Shown here: positions 1 through 7,676 of the stretch, in pieces
Layout of the letters: every line of letters begins with the position of its first letter
How positions within the stretch are numbered: position 1 is the first letter of the stretch
From: Nocardioides sp.
Lineage (GTDB): Bacteria > Actinomycetota > Actinomycetes > Propionibacteriales > Nocardioidaceae
DNA: 42,161 nt
Reading direction: 5' to 3'
NCBI RefSeq assembly: GCF_014360585.1
Contig: NZ_JACIXG010000044.1
Coordinates: 1-42,161, forward strand
Translations under genes and position numbers: made by a program
The notes under the pieces: generated by a model
Told to the model about the DNA's origin: nothing
The model's database searches: none
The model's input: only the letters and a program-made list of their open reading frames with translations

Positions 1-137
1 CTTGCCATGGGGCTGGGGGATAGCTGGTCACGTACGTCTCCCGAATTCTGTTGTCGATCCGTGTCGAGATGGTGATGCTTCCCTCGACGCGTTTGGTGAG
101 TGGCGATGGTCGCCACGCTTGCACAAGGAGACCAGAG

Positions 138-358
138 ATGACCGATCAGGTGAAGGGCCCCGCCTCCTACTTCCCGTCCATCGAGAAGAAGTACGGCCGC
201 CCGATCGCCGAGTGGAAGCCCCGGAGAAGTGGCTCAGCATCCGCGACCACGGGAGCAGCAAGCACATGGAGCTCGTGGCCCACCTGAAGGGCGAGTACGC
301 CCTCGGCCACGGTCACGCCAACGCCCTCGTCGCGCACACGCTCGCCGAGGGTCTGTGA
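138..358 (+). pseudogene. DUF4287 family protein, frameshifted
   Basis: Translation from ATG 138, after the ribosome site AAGGAGA, gives a typical DUF4287 N-terminus (MTDQVKGPASYFPSIEKKYG, then IAEWK). At about 216-224 the family signature continues only in another frame: SSKHMELVAHLKGEYALGHG, then HANALVAHTLAEGL and a TGA at 356-358. The break lies at a CCCC run (219-222). One extra C would restore a single reading frame of about 73 residues, close to the family's usual size. DUF4287 proteins are small and of unknown function. Either a recent one-base deletion or a homopolymer sequencing error would explain this; the intact residues on both sides favour a recent or artificial event. Confidence 0.75.
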
Positions 359-370
359 TCCGGTCCGTCG

Positions 371-392
371 GCAGGCGGCGAAGGCCGCCTGC
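371..392 (+). terminator. stem-loop behind the DUF4287 gene
   Basis: A perfect 9-bp inverted repeat (371-379 with 384-392) with loop GAAG starts 13 bases after the DUF4287 stop. It has no U-tract, as is common for terminators in high-GC actinobacteria. It also ends just upstream of the next start codon, so it could affect that gene's leader. Confidence 0.45.
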
Positions 393-407
393 TGGTTGAC
401 TTCGCCC

Positions 408-1250
408 ATGCGTGAGGGACCGTTGGAGATCACCGACCTGCTCTGGTCAGGCTCGGGCGAGCCGGTGGTGCGGGAGGACGCGGTCGCGCTGCTGCGGTCT
501 CGTGGGCAGCCGCAGGCGGCTCGGATCGTCTCACTGCTGCCTGCTCGGGACGGTGTCCTCGACGCAGAGGCGACGGACGCGCTCGGGCTGCGGATCCATC
601 GCGAGCTGCAGCGGCTGGGGGAGGAGCTGCAGCTGGGCCGGCGGGTGGCGTCGGTGGTGCGTACGTTGCTCCCTGCCGGTAGCGAACCGGTGCGGGTGGT
701 CGACGTCGGCTGTGGGCTCGGGCACGTGCTGCGCGCGATCGCGGTGCGTGGGGACCTCCCTGAGCATGTCGAGCTGGTCGGTGTCGACCTCAACCCGGTG
801 CTCGCCGATGAGGCGGCACGGCTGAGTGCGGTAGAGGGGCTGAGGTGTCGGTTCGTCGCGGGCGACGCCTTCGAGCCGGGTCTCGTGGTCGAAGACGGCA
901 CGCGGACCGTGGTCGTGTCCAGCGGGCTGATGCACCATCTCGCGCCGGAGGACCTGGACGGGTTCTTCGCTGCGCAGGCGCGGCTGGAGGTCGCGGCGTT
1001 CGCGCACTGGGACATCGCACCTTGCCTGTGGTCGACGATGGGTGCCTGGCTCTTCCATCAGGCGCGGATGCGTGAGGCGGTCTCACGCCATGACGGTGTG
1101 ATGTCGGCACGCCGGGCCCATCCGGCCGAGACGCTGCTGGCGGCCGCAGGCCGTGGTGCGCCCGACTACGCCGCCGAGGTGCGCGAAGGGTCGCGCTGGC
1201 GTCCGAAGGCGCTCGACGTACTCCGTCCGCTCGTGGGAGTGCGCCGATGA
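408..1250 (+). CDS. class I SAM-dependent methyltransferase
   Basis: Protein of 280 residues. The central segment VVDVGCGLGHVLRAIA is the glycine-rich SAM-binding motif I, followed by an acidic motif II (ELVGVDLNP) and a motif III-like FVAGDAFEP. This marks a Rossmann-fold class I methyltransferase; the substrate cannot be read from sequence. ATG 408 is chosen; a TTG at 396 would add four residues. Neither has a clear ribosome site, and a stem-loop lies just upstream. The stop overlaps the next gene's start (ATGA), so the two are translationally coupled. A membrane partner suggests a membrane or lipid-related substrate, but that is only inference. Confidence 0.8.
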   Translation: MREGPLEITDLLWSGSGEPVVREDAVALLRSRGQPQAARIVSLLPARDGVLDAEATDALGLRIHRELQRLGEELQLGRRVASVVRTLLPAGSEPVRVVDVGCGLGHVLRAIAVRGDLPEHVELVGVDLNPVLADEAARLSAVEGLRCRFVAGDAFEPGLVVEDGTRTVVVSSGLMHHLAPEDLDGFFAAQARLEVAAFAHWDIAPCLWSTMGAWLFHQARMREAVSRHDGVMSARRAHPAETLLAAAGRGAPDYAAEVREGSRWRPKALDVLRPLVGVRR

Positions 1251-1732
1251 GCCTGATCGTCCTCGTGCTGCTCGGCCTCCTCGACGCCGCCTTCAGCGGG
1301 TTCCGTTCCGCGCAGGGCCGCAGCGGGCTGATCGACCACGCTCACGGGGACCGCGCGGGCATGCTCCGTGGGGTCCGCCTGTTCCCGTGGCTGTCCTTGC
1401 CGGCCCTCGCCTTCCTCGCGATCGACCTGTTCCTCGGGCAGGACCTCCAGGCGTACGGATCGTCCGCTGACCTGTTCCTGCTGATCATCGCGCCATTCGC
1501 TGTCATCGTGCTGGTCGCGCTGGCGGCGTACGGCATCCTGCGCTGGGAGCTGAGATACCTCGCCTCCGCGATCATCCTCGGACCGTGCACGTTCCTGCGT
1601 CCGTACGTCGTCGCGGCAGCCGCCGTCGTCGTGATCGTCCGCGCCGGCGAGGTGAGTGTGGCCGTCGCTGCAACCCTCGCCGTGATCGCGGTGCTCGCCG
1701 TCGAGCCGATCCTCGACAAGCGCGGGAAATGA
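1247..1732 (+). CDS. multi-pass membrane protein of unknown function
   Basis: Protein of 161 residues, about five hydrophobic segments long: LIVLVLLGLLDAAF at the N-terminus, WLSLPALAFLAIDLFLG, LFLLIIAPFAVIVLVALAAY, a segment around YVVAAAAVVVIV, and a last one around VAVAATLAVIAVLAV. No family is recognised. The start codon overlaps the methyltransferase stop by four bases, so the two genes form one transcription unit. A strong hairpin follows directly after the stop. Confidence 0.7.
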   Translation: MSLIVLVLLGLLDAAFSGFRSAQGRSGLIDHAHGDRAGMLRGVRLFPWLSLPALAFLAIDLFLGQDLQAYGSSADLFLLIIAPFAVIVLVALAAYGILRWELRYLASAIILGPCTFLRPYVVAAAAVVVIVRAGEVSVAVAATLAVIAVLAVEPILDKRGK

Positions 1733-1734
1733 GA

Positions 1735-1760
1735 GAGACCGCTGGTCACCCAGCGGTCTC
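1735..1760. terminator. bidirectional stem-loop terminator
   Basis: Perfect 11-bp stem (1735-1745 with 1750-1760) and loop TCAC, placed between the end of the membrane protein gene and the 3' end of the oppositely oriented tRNA-Arg. It can serve both transcripts. Confidence 0.75.
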
Positions 1761-1765
1761 GTCTG

Positions 1766-1838
1766 TGCCCCCGGCAGGAATCGAACCTGCGGCCTACGGT
1801 ACCGGAAACCGGCGCTCTATCCCCTGAGCTACGGAGGC
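1766..1838 (-). tRNA. tRNA-Arg, anticodon CCG
   Basis: The reverse complement folds into a 73-base cloverleaf without an encoded CCA: acceptor GCCTCCG/CGGGGGC with one G-U pair, D-stem GCTC/GAGC, anticodon loop TTCCGGT (anticodon CCG, reading CGG), T-arm GCAGG-TTCGATT-CCTGC, discriminator A. The outermost anticodon-stem pair (27-43) is a C-T mismatch. It lies immediately upstream of argS in the opposite orientation, so the tRNA and its cognate synthetase are neighbours. Confidence 0.95.
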
Positions 1839-1911
1839 AGTGCACCGCCTGAGCGATGCAGATGGAACCCTACAGGCTGGGACGGATAACGGTGAAACCG
1901 ACTGGCGCTTA

Positions 1912-1917
1912 TACGCT
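1912..1917 (+). promoter_or_regulatory. -10 box for leaderless argS
   Basis: TACGCT followed by seven bases and then GTG 1925. This fits the actinobacterial TANNNT box with transcription starting at or next to the start codon. No ribosome site precedes the GTG. Confidence 0.5.
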
Positions 1918-1924
1918 GGACCTC

Positions 1925-3589
1925 GTGACTCCTGAGCAGCTTTCCACCGCGGTCGTCGATGTCCTCACCGCGCTCGTCGATGAGGGTGCGATCACCCTTC
2001 CTGACGGCGTTCCGAGCACTGTCACGGTGGAGCGACCCCGGCAGAAGGGGCACGGCGACTACGCCACCAACGTGGCGCTGCAGCTGGCCAAGAAGGCCGG
2101 CATGAACCCGCGCGCGATGGGGGAACAGGTCGCCGAGAAGCTGAAGGCCACCGACGGGATCGCCGACGTCGAGATCGCCGGGCCGGGCTTCCTGAACATC
2201 TCCGTGGAGGCCGGTGCCCAGGGCAAGGTGGCGGGCGAGATCGTCGCTGCCGGCGCCGCCTACGGCAACAACGAGGCCTTCGCGGGACACAACATCAACC
2301 TCGAGTTCGTCTCCGCCAACCCGACCGGCCCGCTGCACCTCGGTGGTGTCCGCTGGGCCGCGGTCGGCGACGCGCTGGGCCGCGTGCTCGAGGCGAGCGG
2401 TGCCGAGGTCACCCGGGAGTACTACTTCAACGACCACGGCGGCCAGATCGACCGCTTCGCACGCTCGCTCCTGGCCTGGGCCCAAGGCAAGCCGGTCCCG
2501 GAGGACGGCTACGGCGGGGCGTACATCGAGGAGATCGCCAAGCAGGTCATCGCCAAGGAGCCGGGCGCGGTCGAGAGCGATGACCCGCAGGAGGTCTTCC
2601 GTGCGATCGGCGTGGACCTGATGTTCACCGAGATCAAGCAGAGCCTGCACGACTTCAACGTCGACTTCGACGTCTACTTCCACGAGGACAACCTGCACAA
2701 GTCCGGTGCCGTGGACCGCGCCATCGCGAAGCTCAAGGAGCTCGGCAACGTCTACGAGAAGGACGGCGCGATCTGGCTCGCGACCGAGAAGTTCGGTGAC
2801 GACAAGGACCGCGTCGTGATCAAGGCCGACGGCAACGGCGCCTACTTCTCCGGAGACCTCGCCTACTACCTCGACAAGCGCGAGCGCGGCTTCGACCGGT
2901 GCTTCATCATGCTCGGCGCCGACCACCACGGCTACGTCGGCCGGATGATGGCGATGTGCGCCGCCTTCGGCGACACCCCCCACGAGAACCTCGAGATCCT
3001 GATCGGCCAGATGGTCAACCTCCTCAAGGACGGCCAGCCGATGCGGATGTCGAAGCGCGCCGGCACCGTGGTCACCATCGACGACATCGTCGAGGCGATC
3101 GGCGTGGATGCGGCCCGCTACGCGCTGGCCCGTTACTCCAGCGACTCCAACATCGACATCGACCTGGACCTGTGGGCGAAGGCCGACAGCGCCAACCCGG
3201 TCTACTACGTGCAGTACGTCCACGCGCGCACCTGCCGGATGATGGCCAACGCCGCCGACCTCGGTATGCAGATCGACCTCGACACCTTCGACCCCTCGCT
3301 GCTCACCCACGAGCGGGAGGGCGAGCTGCTGCGCGCGCTCGCCGAGCTGCCGCGCGTGGTCGCCACCGCCGCCGAGCTGCGTGAGCCCCACCGGGTCGCC
3401 CGCTACCTGGAGGACACCGCCGGGATCTTCCACCGCTGGTACGACGATGACGAATGCCGGATGCTGCCCAAGGGCGACGAGCCGGTCGCCCCCGTCAACC
3501 TGGCTCGGCTGGCGCTCGTCTCCGCTGCCCGCACCGTCTTCGCCAACGGCCTAGGGCTGCTCGGCGTCTCCGCCCCGGAGCGGATGTGA
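1925..3589 (+). CDS. argS: arginyl-tRNA synthetase
   Basis: Protein of 554 residues, normal for ArgRS. It charges tRNA-Arg with arginine in the cytoplasm. The N-terminal additional domain carries [16 protein letters not shown]; the class I signature is [12 protein letters not shown] (HIGH equivalent at about 138-141); the KMSKS equivalent is MRMSKRAG near 375; the C-terminal DALR-type anticodon-binding domain ends in [14 protein letters not shown]. The frame stays open further upstream, but that stretch is not family-like. GTG 1925 gives the expected N-terminus and sits seven bases after a -10 box, so the message is probably leaderless. lysA follows after a repeat-rich gap. Confidence 0.96.
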   Translation: MTPEQLSTAVVDVLTALVDEGAITLPDGVPSTVTVERPRQKGHGDYATNVALQLAKKAGMNPRAMGEQVAEKLKATDGIADVEIAGPGFLNISVEAGAQGKVAGEIVAAGAAYGNNEAFAGHNINLEFVSANPTGPLHLGGVRWAAVGDALGRVLEASGAEVTREYYFNDHGGQIDRFARSLLAWAQGKPVPEDGYGGAYIEEIAKQVIAKEPGAVESDDPQEVFRAIGVDLMFTEIKQSLHDFNVDFDVYFHEDNLHKSGAVDRAIAKLKELGNVYEKDGAIWLATEKFGDDKDRVVIKADGNGAYFSGDLAYYLDKRERGFDRCFIMLGADHHGYVGRMMAMCAAFGDTPHENLEILIGQMVNLLKDGQPMRMSKRAGTVVTIDDIVEAIGVDAARYALARYSSDSNIDIDLDLWAKADSANPVYYVQYVHARTCRMMANAADLGMQIDLDTFDPSLLTHEREGELLRALAELPRVVATAAELREPHRVARYLEDTAGIFHRWYDDDECRMLPKGDEPVAPVNLARLALVSAARTVFANGLGLLGVSAPERM

Positions 3590-3599
3590 CAATCGTCGA

Positions 3600-3721
3600 G
3601 TCGGCTCATCCTGACGAGTTCTTGCGCCGAGTCGGCTCGTCATAACGCGCCGACTCGGCAGGGATCTGTGTCAGGACGCGCCGACTCGGCGGATCGATTC
3701 GTGAACTTGCGCCGACTCGGC
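3600..3721. repeat. array of short palindromes upstream of lysA
   Basis: GCGCCGACTCGGC occurs at 3647-3659, 3678-3690 and 3709-3721, exactly 31 bp apart (three helical turns), each with the odd palindrome GCCGA-C-TCGGC. A variant, GCCGAGTCGGC, lies at 3626-3636. The left end (3600-3616, GTCGGCTCATCCTGACG) recurs at 42087-42103 in a hairpin. The spacers differ in sequence. This may be an operator array for lysA or an intergenic repeat family. Confidence 0.7.
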
Positions 3722-3737
3722 GTGGAGAGGAGCGGGG

Positions 3738-5126
3738 ATGAGCTCGCATGTATCGCCCGGTGGATTCACCGGTACGTCGCCGGTGTGGCTGCGGGAGCCT
3801 GAAGACGTCAACGCGTTGGTGCCTGCGCTGTGGTCATCGACTGCGTCCAAGGACGCGACCGGTGCCCTCGCCGTCGGCGGCGTAGCCATCCCCGACCTCG
3901 TCGCGAACGTCAACACCCCTGCGTACGTCCTGGACGAGGCCGACTTCCGCGAGCGTGCCCGCGCGTTCCGTGACGCCTTCTCCGGCTACGACGTCTACTA
4001 CGCCGGCAAGGCGTTCCTCTGCACCGAGGTGGCGCGCTGGGTGGCGCAGGAGGGGCTCTGCCTCGACGTGTGCTCCGACGGTGAGCTCTCGGTCGCGCTG
4101 CGTGCCGAGGTGGACCCGGCGAAGATCGGCTACCACGGCAACAACAAGGCGCCGATGGAGCTGCGCCGGGCGATCGTCGCCGGCGTCGGGCGGATCATCG
4201 TCGACTCCTTCGCCGAGGTCGAGCGGGTCGCCGCGATCGCCGCCGAGACCGGCGTCACCGCCCGCGTGATGGTGCGAGTGACCGCCGGGGTCGAGGCCCA
4301 CACCCACGAATACATCGCCACCGCCCACGAGGACCAGAAGTTCGGCTTCTCGATCTCCTCCGGCGATGCCTTCGAGGCCGTACGCCGCCTCCTGGACGCC
4401 CCGAACGTCGAGCTGCGTGGGCTGCACTCCCACATCGGCTCCCAGATCTTCGACTCCTCCGGCTTCGAGGTCGCTGCCCGGCGCGTGCTGGCGCTGCAGG
4501 CGCGGATCCGCGACGAGCTCGGCACCGAGTTGCCCGAGATGGACCTCGGTGGTGGCTTCGGCATCGCCTACACCACCCAGGACGACCCCTCGACGCCCAA
4601 GGCGCTCGCCGAGGAGCTGACCGCGATCGTCGAGCACGAGTGCCGTGGCTTCGGTCTGGCGGTGCCCCACCTCTCGATCGAGCCGGGCCGGGCCATCGTC
4701 GGGCCCTCGATGTGCACCGTCTACACGGTCGGCACGGTCAAGGAGGTCGCCCTCGACGGCGGCGTGACCCGGACCTATGTCAGCGTCGACGGCGGGATGA
4801 GCGACAACATCCGCACGGCCCTCTACGACGCCGACTACTCCGCCACCCTCGCCGGCCGGACCTCGGCCGCCGGGCCCGTCCTGGGTCGCGTCGTCGGCAA
4901 GCACTGCGAGGCCGGCGACATCGTGGTCAAGCACGAGTTCCTTCCCGGCGACATCGCTCCCGGCGACCTGATCGCCGTGCCGGGCACGGGTGCCTACGGG
5001 CGCTCGATGGCCTCCAACTACAACCACGCGCTGCGGCCCCCGGTCGTCGCGGTCCGCGACGGGGAGTCCCGCGTCATCGTCCGGCGCGAGACCGAGGCCG
5101 ACCTGTTCGCCACCGACCTGGGCTAG
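3738..5126 (+). CDS. lysA: diaminopimelate decarboxylase
   Basis: Protein of 462 residues. It is the PLP enzyme for the last step of lysine synthesis, meso-diaminopimelate to lysine plus CO2. The PLP lysine lies in YYAGKAFL (K91). Other family marks are the barrel motif HSHIGSQIF, the glycine-rich LGGGFGIAY, EPGRAIVGPS, and CxxxD-type residues in GKHCEAGDIV, followed by GAYGRSMASNYN. The start ATG 3738 has AGGAG about ten bases upstream. It lies between argS and the hom-thrC-thrB group, as is usual in actinobacteria, although here two other genes and a quinone reductase intervene before hom. The palindrome array just upstream may regulate it. Confidence 0.95.
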   Translation: MSSHVSPGGFTGTSPVWLREPEDVNALVPALWSSTASKDATGALAVGGVAIPDLVANVNTPAYVLDEADFRERARAFRDAFSGYDVYYAGKAFLCTEVARWVAQEGLCLDVCSDGELSVALRAEVDPAKIGYHGNNKAPMELRRAIVAGVGRIIVDSFAEVERVAAIAAETGVTARVMVRVTAGVEAHTHEYIATAHEDQKFGFSISSGDAFEAVRRLLDAPNVELRGLHSHIGSQIFDSSGFEVAARRVLALQARIRDELGTELPEMDLGGGFGIAYTTQDDPSTPKALAEELTAIVEHECRGFGLAVPHLSIEPGRAIVGPSMCTVYTVGTVKEVALDGGVTRTYVSVDGGMSDNIRTALYDADYSATLAGRTSAAGPVLGRVVGKHCEAGDIVVKHEFLPGDIAPGDLIAVPGTGAYGRSMASNYNHALRPPVVAVRDGESRVIVRRETEADLFATDLG

Positions 5127-5132
5127 GCCCAG

Positions 5133-5174
5133 CCGAGACGTCGATCACGTCGGCCGAGACGTCAGTTGCGTCGG
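5133..5174. repeat. two tandem 21-bp repeats after lysA
   Basis: Two adjacent 21-base units (5133-5153 and 5154-5174) share CCGAGACGTC at the start and CGTCGG at the end, with a variable centre. They overlap the left arm of the lysA terminator hairpin. Confidence 0.6.
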
Positions 5175-5207
5175 CCGAATGGTCGCGTCGATGCCCATTC
5201 GGCCGAC
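5170..5207. terminator. hairpin between lysA and the convergent ASCH-like gene
   Basis: Perfect 13-bp stem, GTCGGCCGAATGG (5170-5182) with its complement at 5195-5207, and a 12-base loop, in the gap between two genes that end toward each other. No U-tract. Confidence 0.6.
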
Positions 5208-5240
5208 CGGAGTGACGCTTCGGCCGCCGGGGGTGACGGC

Positions 5241-5840
5241 TCAGCCCGATCGAAGCGCCCGGAGCACCGCCCGCCCGCGCGGCGAGAGGCGATAGCCAAC
5301 CGGGAGGGACTCGGTGAGACCGAGCTCCTTGAGGCGGCGGATGTCGGCCTTGAACGGCTTCTTCTCACGCCCGATCGAGGCCGCGATGGTCTCGGCGAGC
5401 TCGCCGGGGCGGGCCTCGATGAGCTCGAGGTGCTCCCGCGTCCACGGACCCCGGCGACTGCGCCGGTCCATGTCGGCCAGCTTCGAGACCAGTGCGGCGG
5501 TCTCCTTCTTGCCCGGGCGCTTGGCGCGTAGCGCGATCCGCTCGTCGTCGCCGGCGTAACGCACCTCGATCCGGTAGACCTCCCCGTCCTTGCGGGCGAG
5601 GAACGTCAGCAGGTCGGGGAGCGTCGTACCTGCCCGGCGGGCGTCCTCGTCGGTGAGCGCATCACAGGTCGTCGGGGACACGGCGACGAACTCGACCACA
5701 CCGATCCCCGTGCGCTGGCGCCCGCCGGCGACATGCATCGGACGCTTCCAGCGGCGGAAGGCCAGGTCGATCTCACCGGCGCGGATGCGTTCGAGGTCGG
5801 CGTTGGGGAACAGCACCCACCCATCAAACCTCGTAATCAA
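5241..5840 (-). CDS. ASCH-like domain protein with C-terminal winged helix
   Basis: Protein of 199 residues. The N-terminal half (FPNADLERIRAGEIDLAFRR, then RTGIGVVEFVAVSP and LTDEDARRAG, then VYRIEVRYAGDDERIALR) reads like the ASCH fold, a PUA-related beta barrel often tied to RNA or nucleotide handling. The C-terminal part (KADIRRLKELGLTESLPVGY, then RLSPRGRAVLRAL) looks like a winged-helix segment. Function is unknown. The frame opens with a TTG at 5840 without a clear ribosome site; an in-frame GTG eight codons downstream is an alternative. It is divergent from the next gene, sharing a short intergenic region of about 55 bp. Confidence 0.65.
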   Translation of the reverse strand: MITRFDGWVLFPNADLERIRAGEIDLAFRRWKRPMHVAGGRQRTGIGVVEFVAVSPTTCDALTDEDARRAGTTLPDLLTFLARKDGEVYRIEVRYAGDDERIALRAKRPGKKETAALVSKLADMDRRSRRGPWTREHLELIEARPGELAETIAASIGREKKPFKADIRRLKELGLTESLPVGYRLSPRGRAVLRALRSG

Positions 5841-5883
5841 GAAATTCGGTTTCGCCTTCCCGAAATCCGGTGGTGCGGGCGCT

Positions 5884-5889
5884 TACGAT
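5884..5889 (+). promoter_or_regulatory. -10 box for leaderless gene at 5897
   Basis: TACGAT, then seven bases, then ATG 5897. The spacing is the same as at argS. Confidence 0.5.
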
Positions 5890-5896
5890 GGAGCGC

Positions 5897-6556
5897 ATGC
5901 CGAGGGGCGCCTACTCAGATGGAGCCGCGGCGCCGTCGCAGGCGCCGCGGACCTCTGTCGCCCGCATGACGAAGGAGCGGCGCGACAGCGTGACCCGCGC
6001 CGCGCAGACGTTCGGCTGGTCGGTGGTGACGGGCAAGGCCGCGGCGCAGCGGCCGGTTCGGTGGGAGGTGCTGGGCACCGACGTACGCGCCGAGCGCTGC
6101 GACCTCGTCGTCGACGGCTCCTGCGACGGGATCCTGGTCGAGTACTGGCACGGCAAGGCGTCCCCGGGGAAAGGCTCCTGGCGTCCGGCGCGCTGGGTGG
6201 TGGTGCGGGTCCCCGCCCACCTGCCCAAGACGGCCGCGATGATCGGGCTCTCGCCGGGCTCCGGCAACACCGGCACGGGCCGGGTGCCGACGCCGGTCTT
6301 CTTCCCGCCGGAGTTCCGTGCCAAGACCAGCGTGACCACTCCCGACGGGGCCGTGATCGCGGCGGACGAGGAGCACGCCCGGTCGCTGTCCCGGTTCGCC
6401 AGCCATGTCGTCGACGAGCGTCTGTGGGTGGTGGCCCGCAACGACGCCATCACGGTCACCACCGACGTGGAGCCGGACGCGGAGGAGCTGCTCCGGCGCG
6501 TACGCCTCGCGCGTGATGTCGCCGCTGTTCTCCGGCCGATCCCGGAGCTCGCCTGA
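5897..6556 (+). CDS. hypothetical protein
   Basis: Protein of 219 residues from ATG 5897. I do not recognise the family. It is soluble, without a signal peptide or membrane segments. A proline- and glycine-containing middle (SPGSGNTGTGRVPTPVFFPP) separates two mixed alpha/beta parts. The C-terminal part ends in an acidic then Arg-rich helix (DAEELLRRVRLARDVAAVL). The start is set by a -10 box seven bases upstream and is presumably leaderless. An in-frame ATG at 5888 would overlap that -10 box. It is divergent from the ASCH-like gene. Confidence 0.65.
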   Translation: MPRGAYSDGAAAPSQAPRTSVARMTKERRDSVTRAAQTFGWSVVTGKAAAQRPVRWEVLGTDVRAERCDLVVDGSCDGILVEYWHGKASPGKGSWRPARWVVVRVPAHLPKTAAMIGLSPGSGNTGTGRVPTPVFFPPEFRAKTSVTTPDGAVIAADEEHARSLSRFASHVVDERLWVVARNDAITVTTDVEPDAEELLRRVRLARDVAAVLRPIPELA

Positions 6557-6573
6557 GGTCTTCCCGAAAAACC

Positions 6574-6604
6574 TTGACCTCAAGTCAGCTTGAGCATGTT
6601 GACT
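6574..6604 (+). promoter_or_regulatory. SoxR-type (MerR-family) promoter
   Basis: TTGACC (6574-6579), a 19-bp spacer, then TTGACT (6599-6604), which is the lengthened spacing typical of MerR-family promoters. The spacer holds CTCAAG-TCAG-CTTGAG, nearly the SoxR operator core CCTCAAG-N4-CTTGAGG. The -10 is weak. ATG 6611 lies six bases after it, so the transcript should be leaderless. No soxR gene is present in the window. Confidence 0.7.
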
Positions 6605-6610
6605 CGCCGT

Positions 6611-7564
6611 ATGAGAGCGATCAGACAGCACGAGTTCGGCGGCCCGGAGGTCCTGCGCATCGAGAAGGTGCCGGATCCGACACCAGGGCCGGGCCAGGTA
6701 CGCATCAAGGTGGAGGCCGCCGGTGTCCACCGTCTCGACACCTCGATCAGAGCGGGCAACCTGCCGCCGACGATGCCGCGCCCGGAGCTTCCGATGACTC
6801 CTGGTCGTGAGGTTGCCGGGGTGGTCGACGAGATCGGCGATGGCGTCGACGAGGTCTGGCGGGGCGCGAAGGTCGTCGCCCATCTCGGTGTGGGGAGCAG
6901 CGGCGGCTATGCCGAGCTCGCCGTCGCCGACGAGAAGCAGCTCTACCTCCGCCCCGACGGCCTGGAGCCGGCCGACGCCGTGGCCGCGATCGGCACCGGA
7001 CGCACCTCGGCCGCTGTGCTCGAGGACGCCCAGATCACGCCCGACGACGTCGTCGTGGTCACCTCGGCAGCCGGTGGCATGGGTGCGATCCTGCTCCAGG
7101 GCATCCGCAACGCGGGCGCTCGTGCGGTCGGGCTCGCGGGCTCGGACGCCAAGCTCGAGATCGCCCGCGGGTTCGGTGCGCAGACGGTCGTCGACTACCG
7201 CAAAGACGGTTGGCTGGAGCGGCTTCGCGCCGAGGAGCCGCGGATCACGGTCCTCCTCGATGGGCTCGGGGGTGACGTACCCAGGCAGGTCTATGCCCAC
7301 CTGCAGGCCGAGGGCCGGATGGTCCGGTTCTCCGCCGACCAGGACGGCTACGAGGGCGGCGCGACGATCATCGACATCCTCGGACCCCGGGTCCTGGGCC
7401 GGATCAAGGAGTTCGAACGGGCCTCGCTCGAGGCCGCCGCGGACGGCACGCGGAGGCCTTATGTCGGATCGACGTTCCCTCTCGCCGAGGCCTCGGCGGC
7501 CCACGCCGCTCTCGAGAACCGCGAGACGACGGGAAAGGTCGTCCTGGTGACTCGGCCCAGCTAG
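6611..7564 (+). CDS. NAD(P)H:quinone oxidoreductase / zinc-independent alcohol dehydrogenase family
   Basis: Protein of 317 residues of the medium-chain dehydrogenase superfamily, quinone-reductase branch. The GroES-like N-terminal domain has MRAIRQHEFGGPEVLRIEKV and PGREVAGVVDEIGDGV. The Rossmann domain has VVVTSAAGGMGAILLQGIR, then VGLAGSDAKLEIARGFGA and VVDYRKDGW. The Cys/His zinc ligands of alcohol dehydrogenases are absent, which points to NADPH-dependent quinone or enone reduction. The SoxR-type promoter fits a role against redox-cycling compounds; known actinobacterial SoxR targets include such quinone reductases. In-frame codons upstream (6590) would overlap the -35/-10 region and are rejected. 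A 46-bp perfect palindrome forms the end of the unit. Confidence 0.88.
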   Translation: MRAIRQHEFGGPEVLRIEKVPDPTPGPGQVRIKVEAAGVHRLDTSIRAGNLPPTMPRPELPMTPGREVAGVVDEIGDGVDEVWRGAKVVAHLGVGSSGGYAELAVADEKQLYLRPDGLEPADAVAAIGTGRTSAAVLEDAQITPDDVVVVTSAAGGMGAILLQGIRNAGARAVGLAGSDAKLEIARGFGAQTVVDYRKDGWLERLRAEEPRITVLLDGLGGDVPRQVYAHLQAEGRMVRFSADQDGYEGGATIIDILGPRVLGRIKEFERASLEAAADGTRRPYVGSTFPLAEASAAHAALENRETTGKVVLVTRPS

Positions 7565-7609
7565 TTGTGAAGCTGAGAGTGGCCTATAGGCCACTCTCAG
7601 CTTCACAAC
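7564..7609. terminator. 46-bp perfect palindrome at the end of the quinone reductase gene
   Basis: All 46 bases, from the last base of the stop codon to 7609, form a perfect palindrome with centre TATA (23-bp arms, left arm starting GTTGTGAAGCTGAGAGTGGC). As RNA it makes a very stable hairpin. It separates the SoxR-type unit from the hom promoter. There is no U-tract. Confidence 0.8.
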
Positions 7610-7664
7610 CCTCCGGACGTGTCCGCGCCTAGAGCGGAAGTCGGACCCGGGAGCCTGTCCCGGA

Positions 7665-7670
7665 TACCCT
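7665..7670 (+). promoter_or_regulatory. -10 box for leaderless hom
   Basis: TACCCT followed by six bases and GTG 7677; no ribosome site in between. No clear -35. Confidence 0.5.
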
Positions 7671-7676
7671 TGGCGC

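Noticed and set aside
3647..3721. CRISPR-like array
   Set aside because: The repeats are only 13 bp with 18-bp spacers, three copies, no cas genes and no leader; too short for CRISPR.
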